Shown here: one piece after another, positions 24,958-33,849 of the stretch
Numbering within the stretch: the first letter of the stretch is position 1
How the letters are laid out: each line of letters starts with the position of its first letter
Assembly (NCBI RefSeq): GCF_019468465.1
Contig: NZ_CP080519.1
Coordinates: forward strand, 5,164,001 to 5,228,000
Length of the DNA: 64,000 nucleotides
Source: Amycolatopsis sp. DSM 110486
GTDB taxonomy: Bacteria > Actinomycetota > Actinomycetes > Mycobacteriales > Pseudonocardiaceae
Direction: 5' to 3'
Position numbers and translations under genes: made by a program
The notes under the pieces: generated by a model
Database searches by the model: none
What the model was told of the DNA's origin: nothing
The model's input: only the letters and a program-made list of their open reading frames with translations

Positions 24958-27639
24958 TCAGAAGCCCATCCGGCAGCCCGACAGCACGATCTCCTGGCCG
25001 AGCAGCGTCACCACCCGCACGGCGTACTGCGCGAGCTGGCCGTTCGGTCCGGTGACCGTCTCGTTGAGGTGCACGGTCGCCACGCCGGGGATGCCGATGG
25101 TGACCGGCCCGGTGCCGATCGGCTGGCCGTTCAGCGTGCCCACGCGGGAAGACCCGTGCAGGCCCGACTCGTCGGCGACGCAGGACGTCTGGATGTCCTT
25201 CAGCGAGATCACGCCACCCAGCAGCGACGCGCCCGAGACGAGGGCGCCCGCGTTGGTGCGGCCGGTGGCCGCGTCGAGGGTGCAGTCGGAGTGGAGGGCC
25301 TGGACGGAGGCCAGCCCGAGCACGTTCAGCGAAGCCGTGGTGTGGTCGCTGTTCGGCGGGCAGCCGGCGAGCGGCGTCTTGCTGACGTTGATCAGACCGC
25401 TCGCGCTGAGCGACCACGCCTCGGCCCGCACGTACGACACGATCTTGACCACGGCGGTGGCCGCGCCACCGTCGTCGTCGGTCACGGTGACCAGCACGTT
25501 GTGCGCGCCGACGCCGGTGAAGGCGTGCGAAGCGGTGCAGGTGCCCGAACCCGGCGTCTCGGCAACGGCGCCCGTGGCCACCGGCGAACCGTCACCGAAG
25601 TCGACCGTGCAGGTGTGCGTGTCGTGCCGGCCGATGTCGGTGAACGGCGCGGTGACGCCGATGGACGCGTTGCGCAGCACGAGCTGCCCGTCGGGCGGCG
25701 ACGAGATGCTCACGTGCGGCGCGACGTTCGTCAGCGTCAGCGTGGTCGTCTTCAGCACGGCCGGGTGCAGGCTGTCGTCGGCCGAGAGCGTCAGCGTCCA
25801 CACGCCGTCGTCGTCACAGGTCACCGTGGTGGACAACGCGGCGGGATCCCCGAAGACACAGGAAGTCCCAATGTCCACACCGGACTGCGGAGCCGCGCTC
25901 CAGTGCGTGGCGAGCGTGGGACCGTCCGGATCGGACACCGAACCGGCCAGCGAAACCGCCGTGCCCTCCTGACCCGCGTACGGGCCGCCGGCCACCACCA
26001 CGGGCGGATCGTTCACGATGATCCGCGCGATCGCGGTCGCCGCACCACCGTCGTCGTCGGTCACGCGCACGAGCACGTTGTACGTGCCCGAAACCGTGTA
26101 TGCGTGCGAAGCCGTGCAGGTGCCCGAGCCCGGGGTCTCCGAGACCGAACCCGTGACGAGCGGCGAACCGTCCGCGTAGTCGACGGTGCACGTGTGCGTG
26201 TCGTGCTTGCCGACGTCGGTGAACGGCGCGGTCACCGCCACCGCCGCCCCGTGGTTGAACACCGCGTCCGTGGCCGGCGCGGTGACGCTCACGTGCGGGG
26301 CCACGTTCGACACGGTCAGGTTCGTCGTGCGCGAGACCGGTGGGTTCACACCGTCGTCGGCGGTCAGCGTGAGGGTCCACACCCCGTCGTCGTCACACGT
26401 CACGGTGGTGCTCAGCGCTGCCGCGTCGCCGAACGAGCACGTCGCACCGGCGTCGACGCCCGAGCCCGGCGCGACGCTCCAGTGCCGCGTGCCGGCAGGC
26501 CCGTCCGGATCGGTGACCGTGCCGGCCAGCGAGATCGCCGTGCCCTCCTGGCCCGCGTACGGACCGCCCGGCGCGACGACCGGCGGCGCGTTCACGATCA
26601 CGTGCGTGCAGTCGGCCACGGTGCCCGGGCCGCCGCCGTCGGTGCCGTGCGCGGTCACGCACAGCTCGTGGCGCCCCGGCGCGAGGTCGCCGGTGGCCAC
26701 GGAATACGTGACGGACGCCGGACCCGTGCGGGGCAGCCCGGGGTTCACGTTCGTCACGGGGGTCGCGCCGCCGCCGTCGACCGACAGCGTCAGCGCGGTG
26801 AGCTGCGAGTCGATCACGCCCGGGAGCACGTTGGGCAGGTTCGCGGGGTCGGGCACGGCGGTGCAGGTGCCGCCGGTGAGGTCGGCGATGGCCTGCAAGC
26901 TCGCCGGGTACGAGGTCCCGGCGCAGCTCGCACCGGCGCCGACTGCGAACGTGTAGTACGTGACGCTCGCGGGCACCGAGCTCAGCGGCGGCCGCACGTC
27001 ACCGCCCGCGATGCCGTCGGAGAGGAAGACCACGACCTTGCGGTTCTCGGTCTGCGCGTTCGTCACGGTCTTCGCGGCGTTGATCCCGGCGACGTAGTCC
27101 GTGCCGCTCGGGAAGCTCTTCGCGGTGAACTTGCCGACGCCGCCGATCACGGCCGAGTCGAGCACCTCGTTGATGTCCCGGGCGCCGTTGCCGTTGTCGT
27201 CGGCGGTCGGGGTGGTCAGGGGCTGGTCGCCGGCCGCGGGACGCACGTCGGCCGCCTCGCCGCCGCTGCCGAACACGGCCGCGCCGACGCTGCCGATCAC
27301 GGTGTTCGGGACCGCCGCATCGTTGTTGAGCGCCTTGGCCGCCGCGACCTCGCAGCCCAGCACGGTGGTGTTCGCGCAGCCGGAGCCGGTGCTGCCGGAC
27401 ACGTCGAGCACGTAGGTGAGCCCGGTGTCCTTCACCGCCGCGCCGGTGCCCACCGACGCGGTGCCGGTGACGGTCGCGGGTCCCTGGGGGATCACGGTGT
27501 CCTCGGCCGGCCCGGTCACGGTGACCGCGATGCTCGATCCGCCAGGCAGGTTCCCGGTCACGGCCGCGGCCGGTATCGCACTCATGGCAAGAGCCGTCAC
27601 GGCCAGCGTTGCGGCGCCGGCCCACATTCTCGGTCTCAA
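24958..27639 (-). CDS. Large secreted VWA/PKD-repeat surface protein
   Basis: 893 residues. Signal peptide ~1-27. A von Willebrand A domain follows with MIDAS DVSGS (79-83) and VVVFLSDGIAGGDVRP. Then a beta domain and two near-identical ~215-residue modules, each opening PPVV-x(2)-GGPYAGQEGTA and containing CDDDGVWTLTL and a PKD-like strand set (HDTHTCTVDYADGSP...TPGSGTCTASHAYT...VRVTDDDGGAATA). A unique C-terminal domain of ~170 residues with paired cysteines closes the protein. There is no anchor segment. A secreted adhesin or matrix-binding protein is the likely role. The repeats suggest recent duplication. Confidence 0.85.
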   Translation of the reverse strand: MRPRMWAGAATLAVTALAMSAIPAAAVTGNLPGGSSIAVTVTGPAEDTVIPQGPATVTGTASVGTGAAVKDTGLTYVLDVSGSTGSGCANTTVLGCEVAAAKALNNDAAVPNTVIGSVGAAVFGSGGEAADVRPAAGDQPLTTPTADDNGNGARDINEVLDSAVIGGVGKFTAKSFPSGTDYVAGINAAKTVTNAQTENRKVVVFLSDGIAGGDVRPPLSSVPASVTYYTFAVGAGASCAGTSYPASLQAIADLTGGTCTAVPDPANLPNVLPGVIDSQLTALTLSVDGGGATPVTNVNPGLPRTGPASVTYSVATGDLAPGRHELCVTAHGTDGGGPGTVADCTHVIVNAPPVVAPGGPYAGQEGTAISLAGTVTDPDGPAGTRHWSVAPGSGVDAGATCSFGDAAALSTTVTCDDDGVWTLTLTADDGVNPPVSRTTNLTVSNVAPHVSVTAPATDAVFNHGAAVAVTAPFTDVGKHDTHTCTVDYADGSPLVTGSVSETPGSGTCTASHAYTVSGTYNVLVRVTDDDGGAATAIARIIVNDPPVVVAGGPYAGQEGTAVSLAGSVSDPDGPTLATHWSAAPQSGVDIGTSCVFGDPAALSTTVTCDDDGVWTLTLSADDSLHPAVLKTTTLTLTNVAPHVSISSPPDGQLVLRNASIGVTAPFTDIGRHDTHTCTVDFGDGSPVATGAVAETPGSGTCTASHAFTGVGAHNVLVTVTDDDGGAATAVVKIVSYVRAEAWSLSASGLINVSKTPLAGCPPNSDHTTASLNVLGLASVQALHSDCTLDAATGRTNAGALVSGASLLGGVISLKDIQTSCVADESGLHGSSRVGTLNGQPIGTGPVTIGIPGVATVHLNETVTGPNGQLAQYAVRVVTLLGQEIVLSGCRMGF

Positions 27640-27702
27640 GGCTTCACTTCCCTTTCGTCGATCGGAATCAACGGTGGGAAAGTCGCCGCCGGACCCGCGT
27701 AG

Positions 27703-28914
27703 TTACTGGGCCGATGCGGTGAGTGACGCAGGGTGGCCGTCACCGGTTCCGGGCGAAGCCAGTTCCCGGAGCCGGTCGAGGTCTTTTCGCGCCGACGGTT
27801 TTCCGGGCCGGTCGCGGGCCGAACGCAGATCCGCCAGGTACGAAAGACCGGAAATCACGACCTCCAACGGCGGACCGCTCGCGGTGAGTTCCGAAAGCCG
27901 TTCCGGTGGCGCCGTTTTCGCGGGTTCGACGAGGAACGGCAAAACAAGCTTGTGATGGTGGTAGGTGTACGCGGCACCATGGGCGCGGCACACGGCGAGG
28001 AACAGTTCCGCGTTGCGGCTCAGCTGCGGGCCGGGTGAACTCTCGGCTTCCCTCAGGAATCGCGTGAGCAGTGATTCCTCGTCACCGATCGCCCGCAGTC
28101 GCACCTGGTCCTCGGGGGTTACGTACGGGTACTTCTCCACCACCACGTTCTGGTAGAAGGGATCCCGCGTGGTCGCCAGTCCCAGCAGGACGTCGAGTTC
28201 ATTGATCGCGGAGAAGTCGCCGGCGTTCGCGCCACGGTATTCGGCGTTGCCCACGCGATAGGTTTTGAAGTACGGCCGCACGTTGAAGAAGAACCGCTCC
28301 ACGTCCAACGTCTTCGACAGCGTCCGGTTGAACTGCAGCACGTCTTCCAGCGCCGCCCGCGCCGTCTCCAGCAAATACGCCGAAAGCGGGCTCGACACCC
28401 CAATCGGAACAACCCGCCGAACGGCCTCGGCCGCGCGTTGGTAAGCGAAGACGGCGAGCCCGTTGTTGGTCAGGAAAACAGCCTCGTCTTCGAGCGAAGT
28501 GAAGGTCTGGAACTGCCCGCCACTGGCCGGGTTGTACATCGCCTGGTGCGCGAAAACGAACCGCGGCGCCACACCCAGCGAGGACCCGAGCAACGATGCC
28601 AGCGACCAGGCGGACGACAGCTCCTCGGCACCCGGCGCAACCGATTCGTGCCTCCGGCAGGCAGCGAGGTGGTAGCCCACCATTCCGAGAAGTTGGTACT
28701 TCTCCCGCTCTACCACGGGTAGCGCGCCCTCTTCGAGGATGCGGCCGATCAGGTGGTGGCCTTCGGCGACGATGGCGCGCTTGAGCTCGTCCAGGTCGGG
28801 ACGGCCGTCGAGGACCTCGCGCCGCTCGGCGAAGTACGCCTCTTCCAGTGCGGCGTTGTACTCGACGAACTCGTTCCTGATCCACCGGTCGAACCGGGCC
28901 ACGGAAGTCGTCAC
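27703..28914 (-). CDS. PrnB-like (DUF1864) heme dioxygenase-superfamily protein
   Basis: 403 residues from GTG 28914. FFFNVRPYFKTYRVGNAEYRGANAGDFSAINELDVLLGL, DPFYQNVVVEKYPYVTPEDQ and a C-terminal YTYHHHKLVLPFL fit the monodechloroaminopyrrolnitrin synthase (PrnB) family, structural relatives of tryptophan/indoleamine dioxygenases. The His cluster may hold the proximal heme ligand (inference). None of the other pyrrolnitrin genes (flavin halogenases, Rieske oxygenase) is nearby, so a different indole or Trp-derived substrate is likely. It lies 22 bp after a DUF742 gene on the same strand. Confidence 0.75.
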   Translation of the reverse strand: MTTSVARFDRWIRNEFVEYNAALEEAYFAERREVLDGRPDLDELKRAIVAEGHHLIGRILEEGALPVVEREKYQLLGMVGYHLAACRRHESVAPGAEELSSAWSLASLLGSSLGVAPRFVFAHQAMYNPASGGQFQTFTSLEDEAVFLTNNGLAVFAYQRAAEAVRRVVPIGVSSPLSAYLLETARAALEDVLQFNRTLSKTLDVERFFFNVRPYFKTYRVGNAEYRGANAGDFSAINELDVLLGLATTRDPFYQNVVVEKYPYVTPEDQVRLRAIGDEESLLTRFLREAESSPGPQLSRNAELFLAVCRAHGAAYTYHHHKLVLPFLVEPAKTAPPERLSELTASGPPLEVVISGLSYLADLRSARDRPGKPSARKDLDRLRELASPGTGDGHPASLTASAQ

Positions 28915-28936
28915 CGCGCCGAGGATATCCGCGGTG

Positions 28937-29347
28937 CTACAGCCGGTCGAGCCCGCCGAGCATGCGGTCGAGCGTCTGCGCGCGGGCCTGGGCGTCGTAC
29001 GCGCCGACCGGCGGGTGGGCGTAGAGCAGCTCCTCGTTGAGCAGTTCCTCCACGAGTTCTCGCGCGGTGCCGATCGAGAGGTTGAGGTACGCCGACAGCT
29101 CGGCGACCGACACCGTGGACACGCACAGCTCGCACGCGCTGCCGTAGGGCTCCCGCAGCAGGCGGCTCAGCCGGCGGCCCAGCTCAGTGGTCGAGACCAG
29201 TGTCTCCAGCGCGAGGTCATGGCTGACGTGCACGGGCGTGCGGGTGCGCGCGTACGGCCGCACGAGCGGCAGGTCGTCGGGTTCGCCGGCGCCTTCGGCG
29301 GGATCGGACACGCGGTGCCGGCCCGGTGTCCCGTCCGGCTCGGTCAT
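28937..29347 (-). CDS. DUF742 protein (orphan conservon-type component)
   Basis: 136 residues from ATG 29347. LPLVRPYARTRTPVH start, ELCVSTVSVAELSAYLNLSIGTARELVEELLNEELLYAHPP winged-helix-like core: the DUF742 pattern. These proteins normally sit in conservons between a Roadblock/LC7 protein and a Ras-like GTPase after a sensor kinase; all three partners are missing here. Instead it is 22 bp upstream of the PrnB-like gene, so it may have been recruited as a transcription or signalling partner for it. Confidence 0.88.
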   Translation of the reverse strand: MTEPDGTPGRHRVSDPAEGAGEPDDLPLVRPYARTRTPVHVSHDLALETLVSTTELGRRLSRLLREPYGSACELCVSTVSVAELSAYLNLSIGTARELVEELLNEELLYAHPPVGAYDAQARAQTLDRMLGGLDRL

Positions 29348-29460
29348 GTCGCCACCTCCTCGCGCTCTGGTGGCAGTACAGCACCGTGATCACCGCTGTG
29401 CCAACTCCGCGCGGCAAATTCTGTCCGAAGTGGACCTGGCGCGGACCTGAAAACGACGGC

Positions 29461-29494
29461 AGCCGGGGTGCGGCGCGAACGCCGCACCCCGGCC
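29461..29494 (-). terminator. Hairpin after the sugar porter gene
   Basis: 12-bp stem (29463-29474 with 29481-29492), 6-nt loop, 17 bp past the minus-strand stop. Confidence 0.8.
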
Positions 29495-29510
29495 GTCCGG
29501 GCGGAGGTGA

Positions 29511-30911
29511 TCAGGCCGCTTCGGCCTTGGCGCGCGCCTTGTGGCGCCCGCGCAGGTCGAGCTCGATCTGCTCGAGCGTGCGGCCCTTCGTCTCGGGGAC
29601 CAGCCACTTGGTGAGACCGAACAGCACGACGTTGATCCCCGCGAACAGGAACATCGAACCGCCGAGCCCCAGCGCTCCCGGATCGGAGATGATCGGGAAG
29701 ATCGCGCTGATGATGCCGGTGGCGGCCCACAGCACCACGCTGCTGATGCCCATGCCCGCCGCGCGGGCCTTGAGCGGGAACACCTCGGCCATCATGACCC
29801 ACACGACCGCGCCCCAGCCGAGCTCGTAGCCCACCAGGTAGAGCACCATCGCGACGAGCATCAGGATGCCCTTGGTGGTCACGTCGTCCACCTCGATCAC
29901 GATGAACCCGGCCGCGACGAGCGTGATGACCATGAGCACGTTGCCGATCAGCAGCAGCGGCTTGCGGCCCCAGCGGTCGACGACGAACACCACCCACGCG
30001 GTGAACAGGAACTTCGTGACACCCAGCAGCACACCGGACAGCAGCGCCGCCTGCGTGGCGAAGCCGAGGCCGATCAGCATCGTCGGGAAGTACGCGTTGA
30101 CCGCGTTGACACCGCTGAACTGCTGGCCGACGGCGAGCAGCAGAGCCACGATCAGCATCGGGCGCACCATCGGCGCCCACAGGTCGCGGAAGCGCGTCTT
30201 GGCCGATTCCGTGTCGAGGCGGATGACGTCGCGGATCGTGCTGATCTCCTCGTCGACGTTCACCGAGTTGCCGTGCGAGCTCTTGAGCACCGAGCGCGCC
30301 TGCTCCTCCTGGCCGTTGGCGAGCAGCCACCGCGGCGTCTCGGGCAGGAAGATCAGGCCCACGAGCAGGATCACGGCCGGCACGACGGCACCGGCGAACA
30401 TCAGCCGCCAGTTGCCGGACGGGCCGAGGCCGTAGCTCACGAGGAACGCGATCAGGATGCCGAGCACGATGAAGATCTGGTTGAGCGCGCCCATGGCGCC
30501 GCGCTGGCGGGCCGGGGCCAGCTCGGACAGGTAGGTCGGCACCGTGGACGAGGAAAATCCGATGCCGACACCGATCACGAGCCGCGAGATGATCAGCAGC
30601 GCGAAGCTCGGCGAGACGCTCGCCGCGATCGTGCCGATGATGACGATGACCGCGGCCACCATGATCGTGCGGCGCCGGCCCAGTTTCTCGTTCATCCGCG
30701 AGGAGAAGAGAGCACCGACGATCGCGCCGACCGACAGGCTGGCGGTGATCACGCCCTTGTCCCACCCGGTCAGGTTCCAGGTCTTGCCGATGAACGGCAG
30801 CACACCCGAAATGACACCGAGGTCGTAACCGAACAGGATGCCGCCGAGGGCACCGAAGAAGTACAACGTGGTCCTGTTGATGGGCCGCCGCGCCGCGGCT
30901 GTCTGTGTCAT
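29511..30911 (-). CDS. Sugar porter (MFS, XylE/GalP/GLUT-like)
   Basis: 466 residues, 12 membrane helices. Sugar-porter signatures: GxLFGYDLGVISGVLP in helix 1, NEKLGRRRT, RLVIGVGIGFSSSTVPTYLSELAPARQRGAMGALNQ, PETPRWLL after helix 6, QQFSGVNAVNAYFP in helix 7, DRWGRKPLLL and the closing VPETKGRTLEQIE. Expected proton-coupled uptake of a hexose, pentose or polyol. It is transcribed alone. A perfect inverted repeat 120 bp upstream is a candidate operator. Confidence 0.95.
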   Translation of the reverse strand: MTQTAAARRPINRTTLYFFGALGGILFGYDLGVISGVLPFIGKTWNLTGWDKGVITASLSVGAIVGALFSSRMNEKLGRRRTIMVAAVIVIIGTIAASVSPSFALLIISRLVIGVGIGFSSSTVPTYLSELAPARQRGAMGALNQIFIVLGILIAFLVSYGLGPSGNWRLMFAGAVVPAVILLVGLIFLPETPRWLLANGQEEQARSVLKSSHGNSVNVDEEISTIRDVIRLDTESAKTRFRDLWAPMVRPMLIVALLLAVGQQFSGVNAVNAYFPTMLIGLGFATQAALLSGVLLGVTKFLFTAWVVFVVDRWGRKPLLLIGNVLMVITLVAAGFIVIEVDDVTTKGILMLVAMVLYLVGYELGWGAVVWVMMAEVFPLKARAAGMGISSVVLWAATGIISAIFPIISDPGALGLGGSMFLFAGINVVLFGLTKWLVPETKGRTLEQIELDLRGRHKARAKAEAA

Positions 30912-31031
30912 TGCCGAGCCGTCTCTTTCTGGGGCTGGCCGGCCGGTCCGGTTCGCTGGGGGGTGGCCAGCGCCGTCGGGCCGAGCATGGTGGGTCTCGA
31001 ATAGCCGGATTTCCTGACTGGGCGCGCCGGA

Positions 31032-31056
31032 GTTTCACAGCGCAGGGCTGTGAAAC
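31032..31056. promoter_or_regulatory. Inverted repeat upstream of the sugar porter
   Basis: GTTTCACAG-N7-CTGTGAAAC, perfect 9-bp arms, 120 bp before the transporter start. The symmetry suits a dimeric repressor (LacI, GntR or ROK type); no such gene is adjacent, so the regulator acts in trans. Confidence 0.6.
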
Positions 31057-31194
31057 GGCTGGTTCCCCCGCCCGCGACGCCTTTCCTCGTCACGGACCGT
31101 TCAGCCGCCAAATCCGCCGGCGCGTTCCGACGAACTTCGCCGTACACATTCACACGCGGCCCATCCGTGGGCAATACACCGGCTGATAACTATT

Positions 31195-31223
31195 CAGTCA
31201 CGTGACTGGTGTTCACATATGTG
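31195..31223. promoter_or_regulatory. Two adjacent palindromes upstream of the ESX-like operon
   Basis: CAGTCACGTGACTG (31195-31208) and CACATATGTG (31214-31223) are perfect palindromes without spacers, 19 bp centre to centre. They lie ~140 bp before the first gene. Confidence 0.5.
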
Positions 31224-31360
31224 GACGAGGTAAGGGCGAGAGTGCCCAGGTCAGGCGCGGTGGTACAGACAATCCGGATTTCCGGTGTCGTCTCGGAACC
31301 GCGCGCATACGCCGTTCGTCGTACGGTGTCGTCTGGTCACCTGGGGAAGACGAGGTACGC

Positions 31361-31660
31361 ATGGGTGCGGGGTTCGAAGTCGTTCCGGCGACGGTGAGTG
31401 AGGCGGCGGGCCACGCCCACCGCGCGGCCGCGACCGTGCGTCCGGTGGACCTCGCCGGCCCGCTCAGTGGGATCGCGACCGGGATGCCGGGTGGCACGAG
31501 TGTGACCGCGGCGGCGCAGCTGAGCGATGTCTGGCACGAGGCCGTGCCGCAGTGGGCGACCGACACGGACGCGTACGGCGAACAGCTCGACGACGCCGCG
31601 CGCGGCTACCGCGGCGCCGAGCAGCAGGCCACGGACGACGTGAACGGGGCGCGCCGGTGA
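31361..31660 (+). CDS. ESX/WXG100-like small helical protein
   Basis: 99 residues from ATG 31361. It has a helical-hairpin pattern with WHEAVPQW at the turn region and a C-terminal helix ending in a Y-x-x-x-E-like stretch (YRGAEQQATDD), like EspC/type VII secretion target proteins. No signal peptide. Its stop overlaps the next GTG by GTGA, the common arrangement of these proteins with an alpha/beta-hydrolase effector. Confidence 0.8.
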   Translation: MGAGFEVVPATVSEAAGHAHRAAATVRPVDLAGPLSGIATGMPGGTSVTAAAQLSDVWHEAVPQWATDTDAYGEQLDDAARGYRGAEQQATDDVNGARR

Positions 31661-33225
31661 TCACCTGGGGCGATGTGCGGAGCTGGAACGCCGGGGCGAT
31701 CGGCACGGTGGCCGATTTGCTGAACCAACGCTGCGAGCAGCTCCTGGCAGCCGACGGCGACGTCGAAGGCATGTCGCGCCTTGACGGCTGGACCGGTGAC
31801 GCCGCGACGGCCGCACGGGCTCGCGGCACCGCGTTGACCACGAGACTCGAGCAGCTCGTGGCCGAGGCTTCGGCCGTGCGGCGCGGCGCGCACGAGACAC
31901 AGCCGGCCGTGGAACGTATCACCGCCGACGTGCGCGATACCGACGATTTGGCTTCGCACAACGGGTTCGCCATCGACGACGGCGGCTGGGTCACCCCCGT
32001 GCCGGGCCCGGGAGCGGCACCCGACGAGCGGATCCGCGTCGAGCTCTCCGACCGGATCGAGCAGATCCTGCGCCAGGCCACCGATGTCGACGCCGATTTC
32101 GCGGCCATCCTCACGCGCACCGCGCGCGGGGAGATCACCGACCAGGGCGCCACAACGCTTGCGCAGGCGGCCGACGCCGGCGCCGCGCAGAGCGGCCTGT
32201 CCACCATCGGCCCGCCGCAGGGCGGCACGCCCGGCGACAACCGCGCGTGGTGGGACAGCTTGTCGACCACCTCGCAGGGCACGATCCTGCGCGACAACCC
32301 AGACCTCGTGCGCAACCTCGACGGTGTCCCCGTTAAGGACCGTGACGCCGCCAACCGCCTTGTCCTGCAACGGGAAATGACCCGTCTCCGGAACGATCCG
32401 AGCGACGACGCGAAGGCGAAGCTGCGCGGGCTCACCGACATCGAGAACCGCCTGAACGGCACCGGTCCCGGCAAGCCGCAGGCGTACCTGGTCCAGCTCG
32501 ACACCAGTGGCGACGGCAAAGCCGTGGTCGCCGCGGGAAACCCCGACACCGCAACGGATGTCGCCACGTACGTGCCCGGCACCGGCAGCGAGCTCTCGAA
32601 GATCGGCGGCGATCTCGGGCGCTCGGACAAGATGTGGCAGTCGGCGACGATGGCGGGTTCGCCCTCGCCGTCCGTGATCACGTGGGTCGGCTACGACGCG
32701 CCGGACGAACTGTGGGACGCGGCCGGCGAAAGCTATGCAGACCACGGAAAAGCCGATCTCTCGAAGTTCGAGGAAGGCCTGCGCGCCTCGCACGACGGCA
32801 CGCCGTCGCACAACACCGTGCTCGGGCACAGCTACGGCACCACGGTGGTCGGCCACGCCGCGCGCGACGGTGGCCTCGACGCCGACGAGATCGTGTTCGT
32901 CGCGAGCCCGGGCGTCGGCGTCGACCACGCGAACCAGCTGCACCTCGACGGCGTGCCGCAGGACCAGATGGCGCAGCACGTGCACTCCACCGTCGCCGAG
33001 CACGACATGATCAAGATCACCAACGTCGGCGTCGCCGGCCACGACCCGCTGGGCCCGAACCCGGCGGGCTCGGGCTTCGGCGGCCAGGTCTTCGACTCCG
33101 CGCCCGGCACCAAGGGGCCGTGGTACGAGGGCGGGCTTTCCGGTGCGGCGCACAGCCAGTACTGGGAGGACAACAACCCCTCGCTGCGGAGCTTCGGCCG
33201 CATCATCGCGGGGAAGCCGGGGTGA
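31657..33225 (+). CDS. Alpha/beta-hydrolase (DUF1023) with N-terminal WXG-like domain
   Basis: 522 residues from GTG 31657. Residues ~1-110 are a helical LXG/WXG-like region (WNAGAIGTVADLLNQRCEQLL...LDGWTGDAATAARARGTAL). A linker and a DUF1023 alpha/beta hydrolase follow, with nucleophile GHSYGTT in LGHSYGTTVVGHAARDG. The acid and His are likely in EIVFVASPGVGV and the NVGVAGHDPLG/AHSQYW parts. Lipase or cutinase-like action is inferred from the family. The arrangement suggests a type VII-exported enzyme. No ESX core (EccC/EccD) is in the window. Confidence 0.88.
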   Translation: MITWGDVRSWNAGAIGTVADLLNQRCEQLLAADGDVEGMSRLDGWTGDAATAARARGTALTTRLEQLVAEASAVRRGAHETQPAVERITADVRDTDDLASHNGFAIDDGGWVTPVPGPGAAPDERIRVELSDRIEQILRQATDVDADFAAILTRTARGEITDQGATTLAQAADAGAAQSGLSTIGPPQGGTPGDNRAWWDSLSTTSQGTILRDNPDLVRNLDGVPVKDRDAANRLVLQREMTRLRNDPSDDAKAKLRGLTDIENRLNGTGPGKPQAYLVQLDTSGDGKAVVAAGNPDTATDVATYVPGTGSELSKIGGDLGRSDKMWQSATMAGSPSPSVITWVGYDAPDELWDAAGESYADHGKADLSKFEEGLRASHDGTPSHNTVLGHSYGTTVVGHAARDGGLDADEIVFVASPGVGVDHANQLHLDGVPQDQMAQHVHSTVAEHDMIKITNVGVAGHDPLGPNPAGSGFGGQVFDSAPGTKGPWYEGGLSGAAHSQYWEDNNPSLRSFGRIIAGKPG

Positions 33226-33848
33226 GCGCCCGCCGCGCGCTCGCCGCGCTGACCGTCCTGCTGACCTGTGTCGCCTGCTCCCCCGGAGGTGGGGCCATGG
33301 AAACCACGATGACCGAGAAACAAGCCCACGACCGGGTCGAGGACTACGTGCGCGCCGCGTTCGAGGCACTCCCGGGCACGGCGTCGCGCACCTTGTTCTC
33401 GCAGAACCGGTCCGAGTGCACGGACCCGACCGACGACGGCCCGCCAGGGCGCTTCGAGATCTCGGTGACCTACGAGATCACCGGCGTGCAGGTGGCGGCG
33501 TTCGGCGAGCACTTCGACGCCGTCGTCACCTGGTGGCGGGCGCACGGCTTCACCGTCGTCACCGATCGGCGGCCGACCGACCAATACGTGTTCGTGCGCA
33601 ACGCTTCCGATAGCTTCGACATGTCGATCCAGGCCAACGAGCTCGGCAAGCTGTACCTCGGCGCGACCTCGCCGTGCGTGTGGCCGAACGGGGTGCCGGA
33701 AGCCGCGGGGGAGCCCGCGGAAACCGCCGTGGCCTCGGCGCCGGAGCCCGAACCGGCTCCGAAACCGCAGCCGCGTCCTCGTCGTGCGGCGGTGGACGAC
33801 GAGGACTTCGGCGAGACGAACTGGTCGGACGGCGGCACGGCCTTCTGA
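33222..33848 (+). CDS. Lipoprotein, third gene of the ESX-like operon
   Basis: 208 residues from GTG 33222 (GTGA overlap with the hydrolase). Lipobox LTCVAC, so lipidated Cys at residue ~19. A domain of ~120 residues with a Cys pair (SECTDP...SPCVWP) follows, then an acidic/Pro-rich tail. I do not recognise a family. Coupled translation suggests it protects against, anchors or chaperones the hydrolase. Confidence 0.8.
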   Translation: MSARRALAALTVLLTCVACSPGGGAMETTMTEKQAHDRVEDYVRAAFEALPGTASRTLFSQNRSECTDPTDDGPPGRFEISVTYEITGVQVAAFGEHFDAVVTWWRAHGFTVVTDRRPTDQYVFVRNASDSFDMSIQANELGKLYLGATSPCVWPNGVPEAAGEPAETAVASAPEPEPAPKPQPRPRRAAVDDEDFGETNWSDGGTAF

Positions 33849-33849
33849 C

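Larger units (their letters stand above)
30912..31360. other. Divergent intergenic region with three palindromes
   Basis: 449 bp between the sugar porter (minus) and the ESX-like operon (plus), without a gene. It holds an inverted repeat at 31032-31056 and two palindromes at 31195-31223, described separately. Confidence 0.8.

Noticed and set aside
27703..28914. A pyrrolnitrin biosynthesis cluster
   Set aside because: Only a PrnB-like gene is present; no halogenase or Rieske oxygenase gene is nearby.
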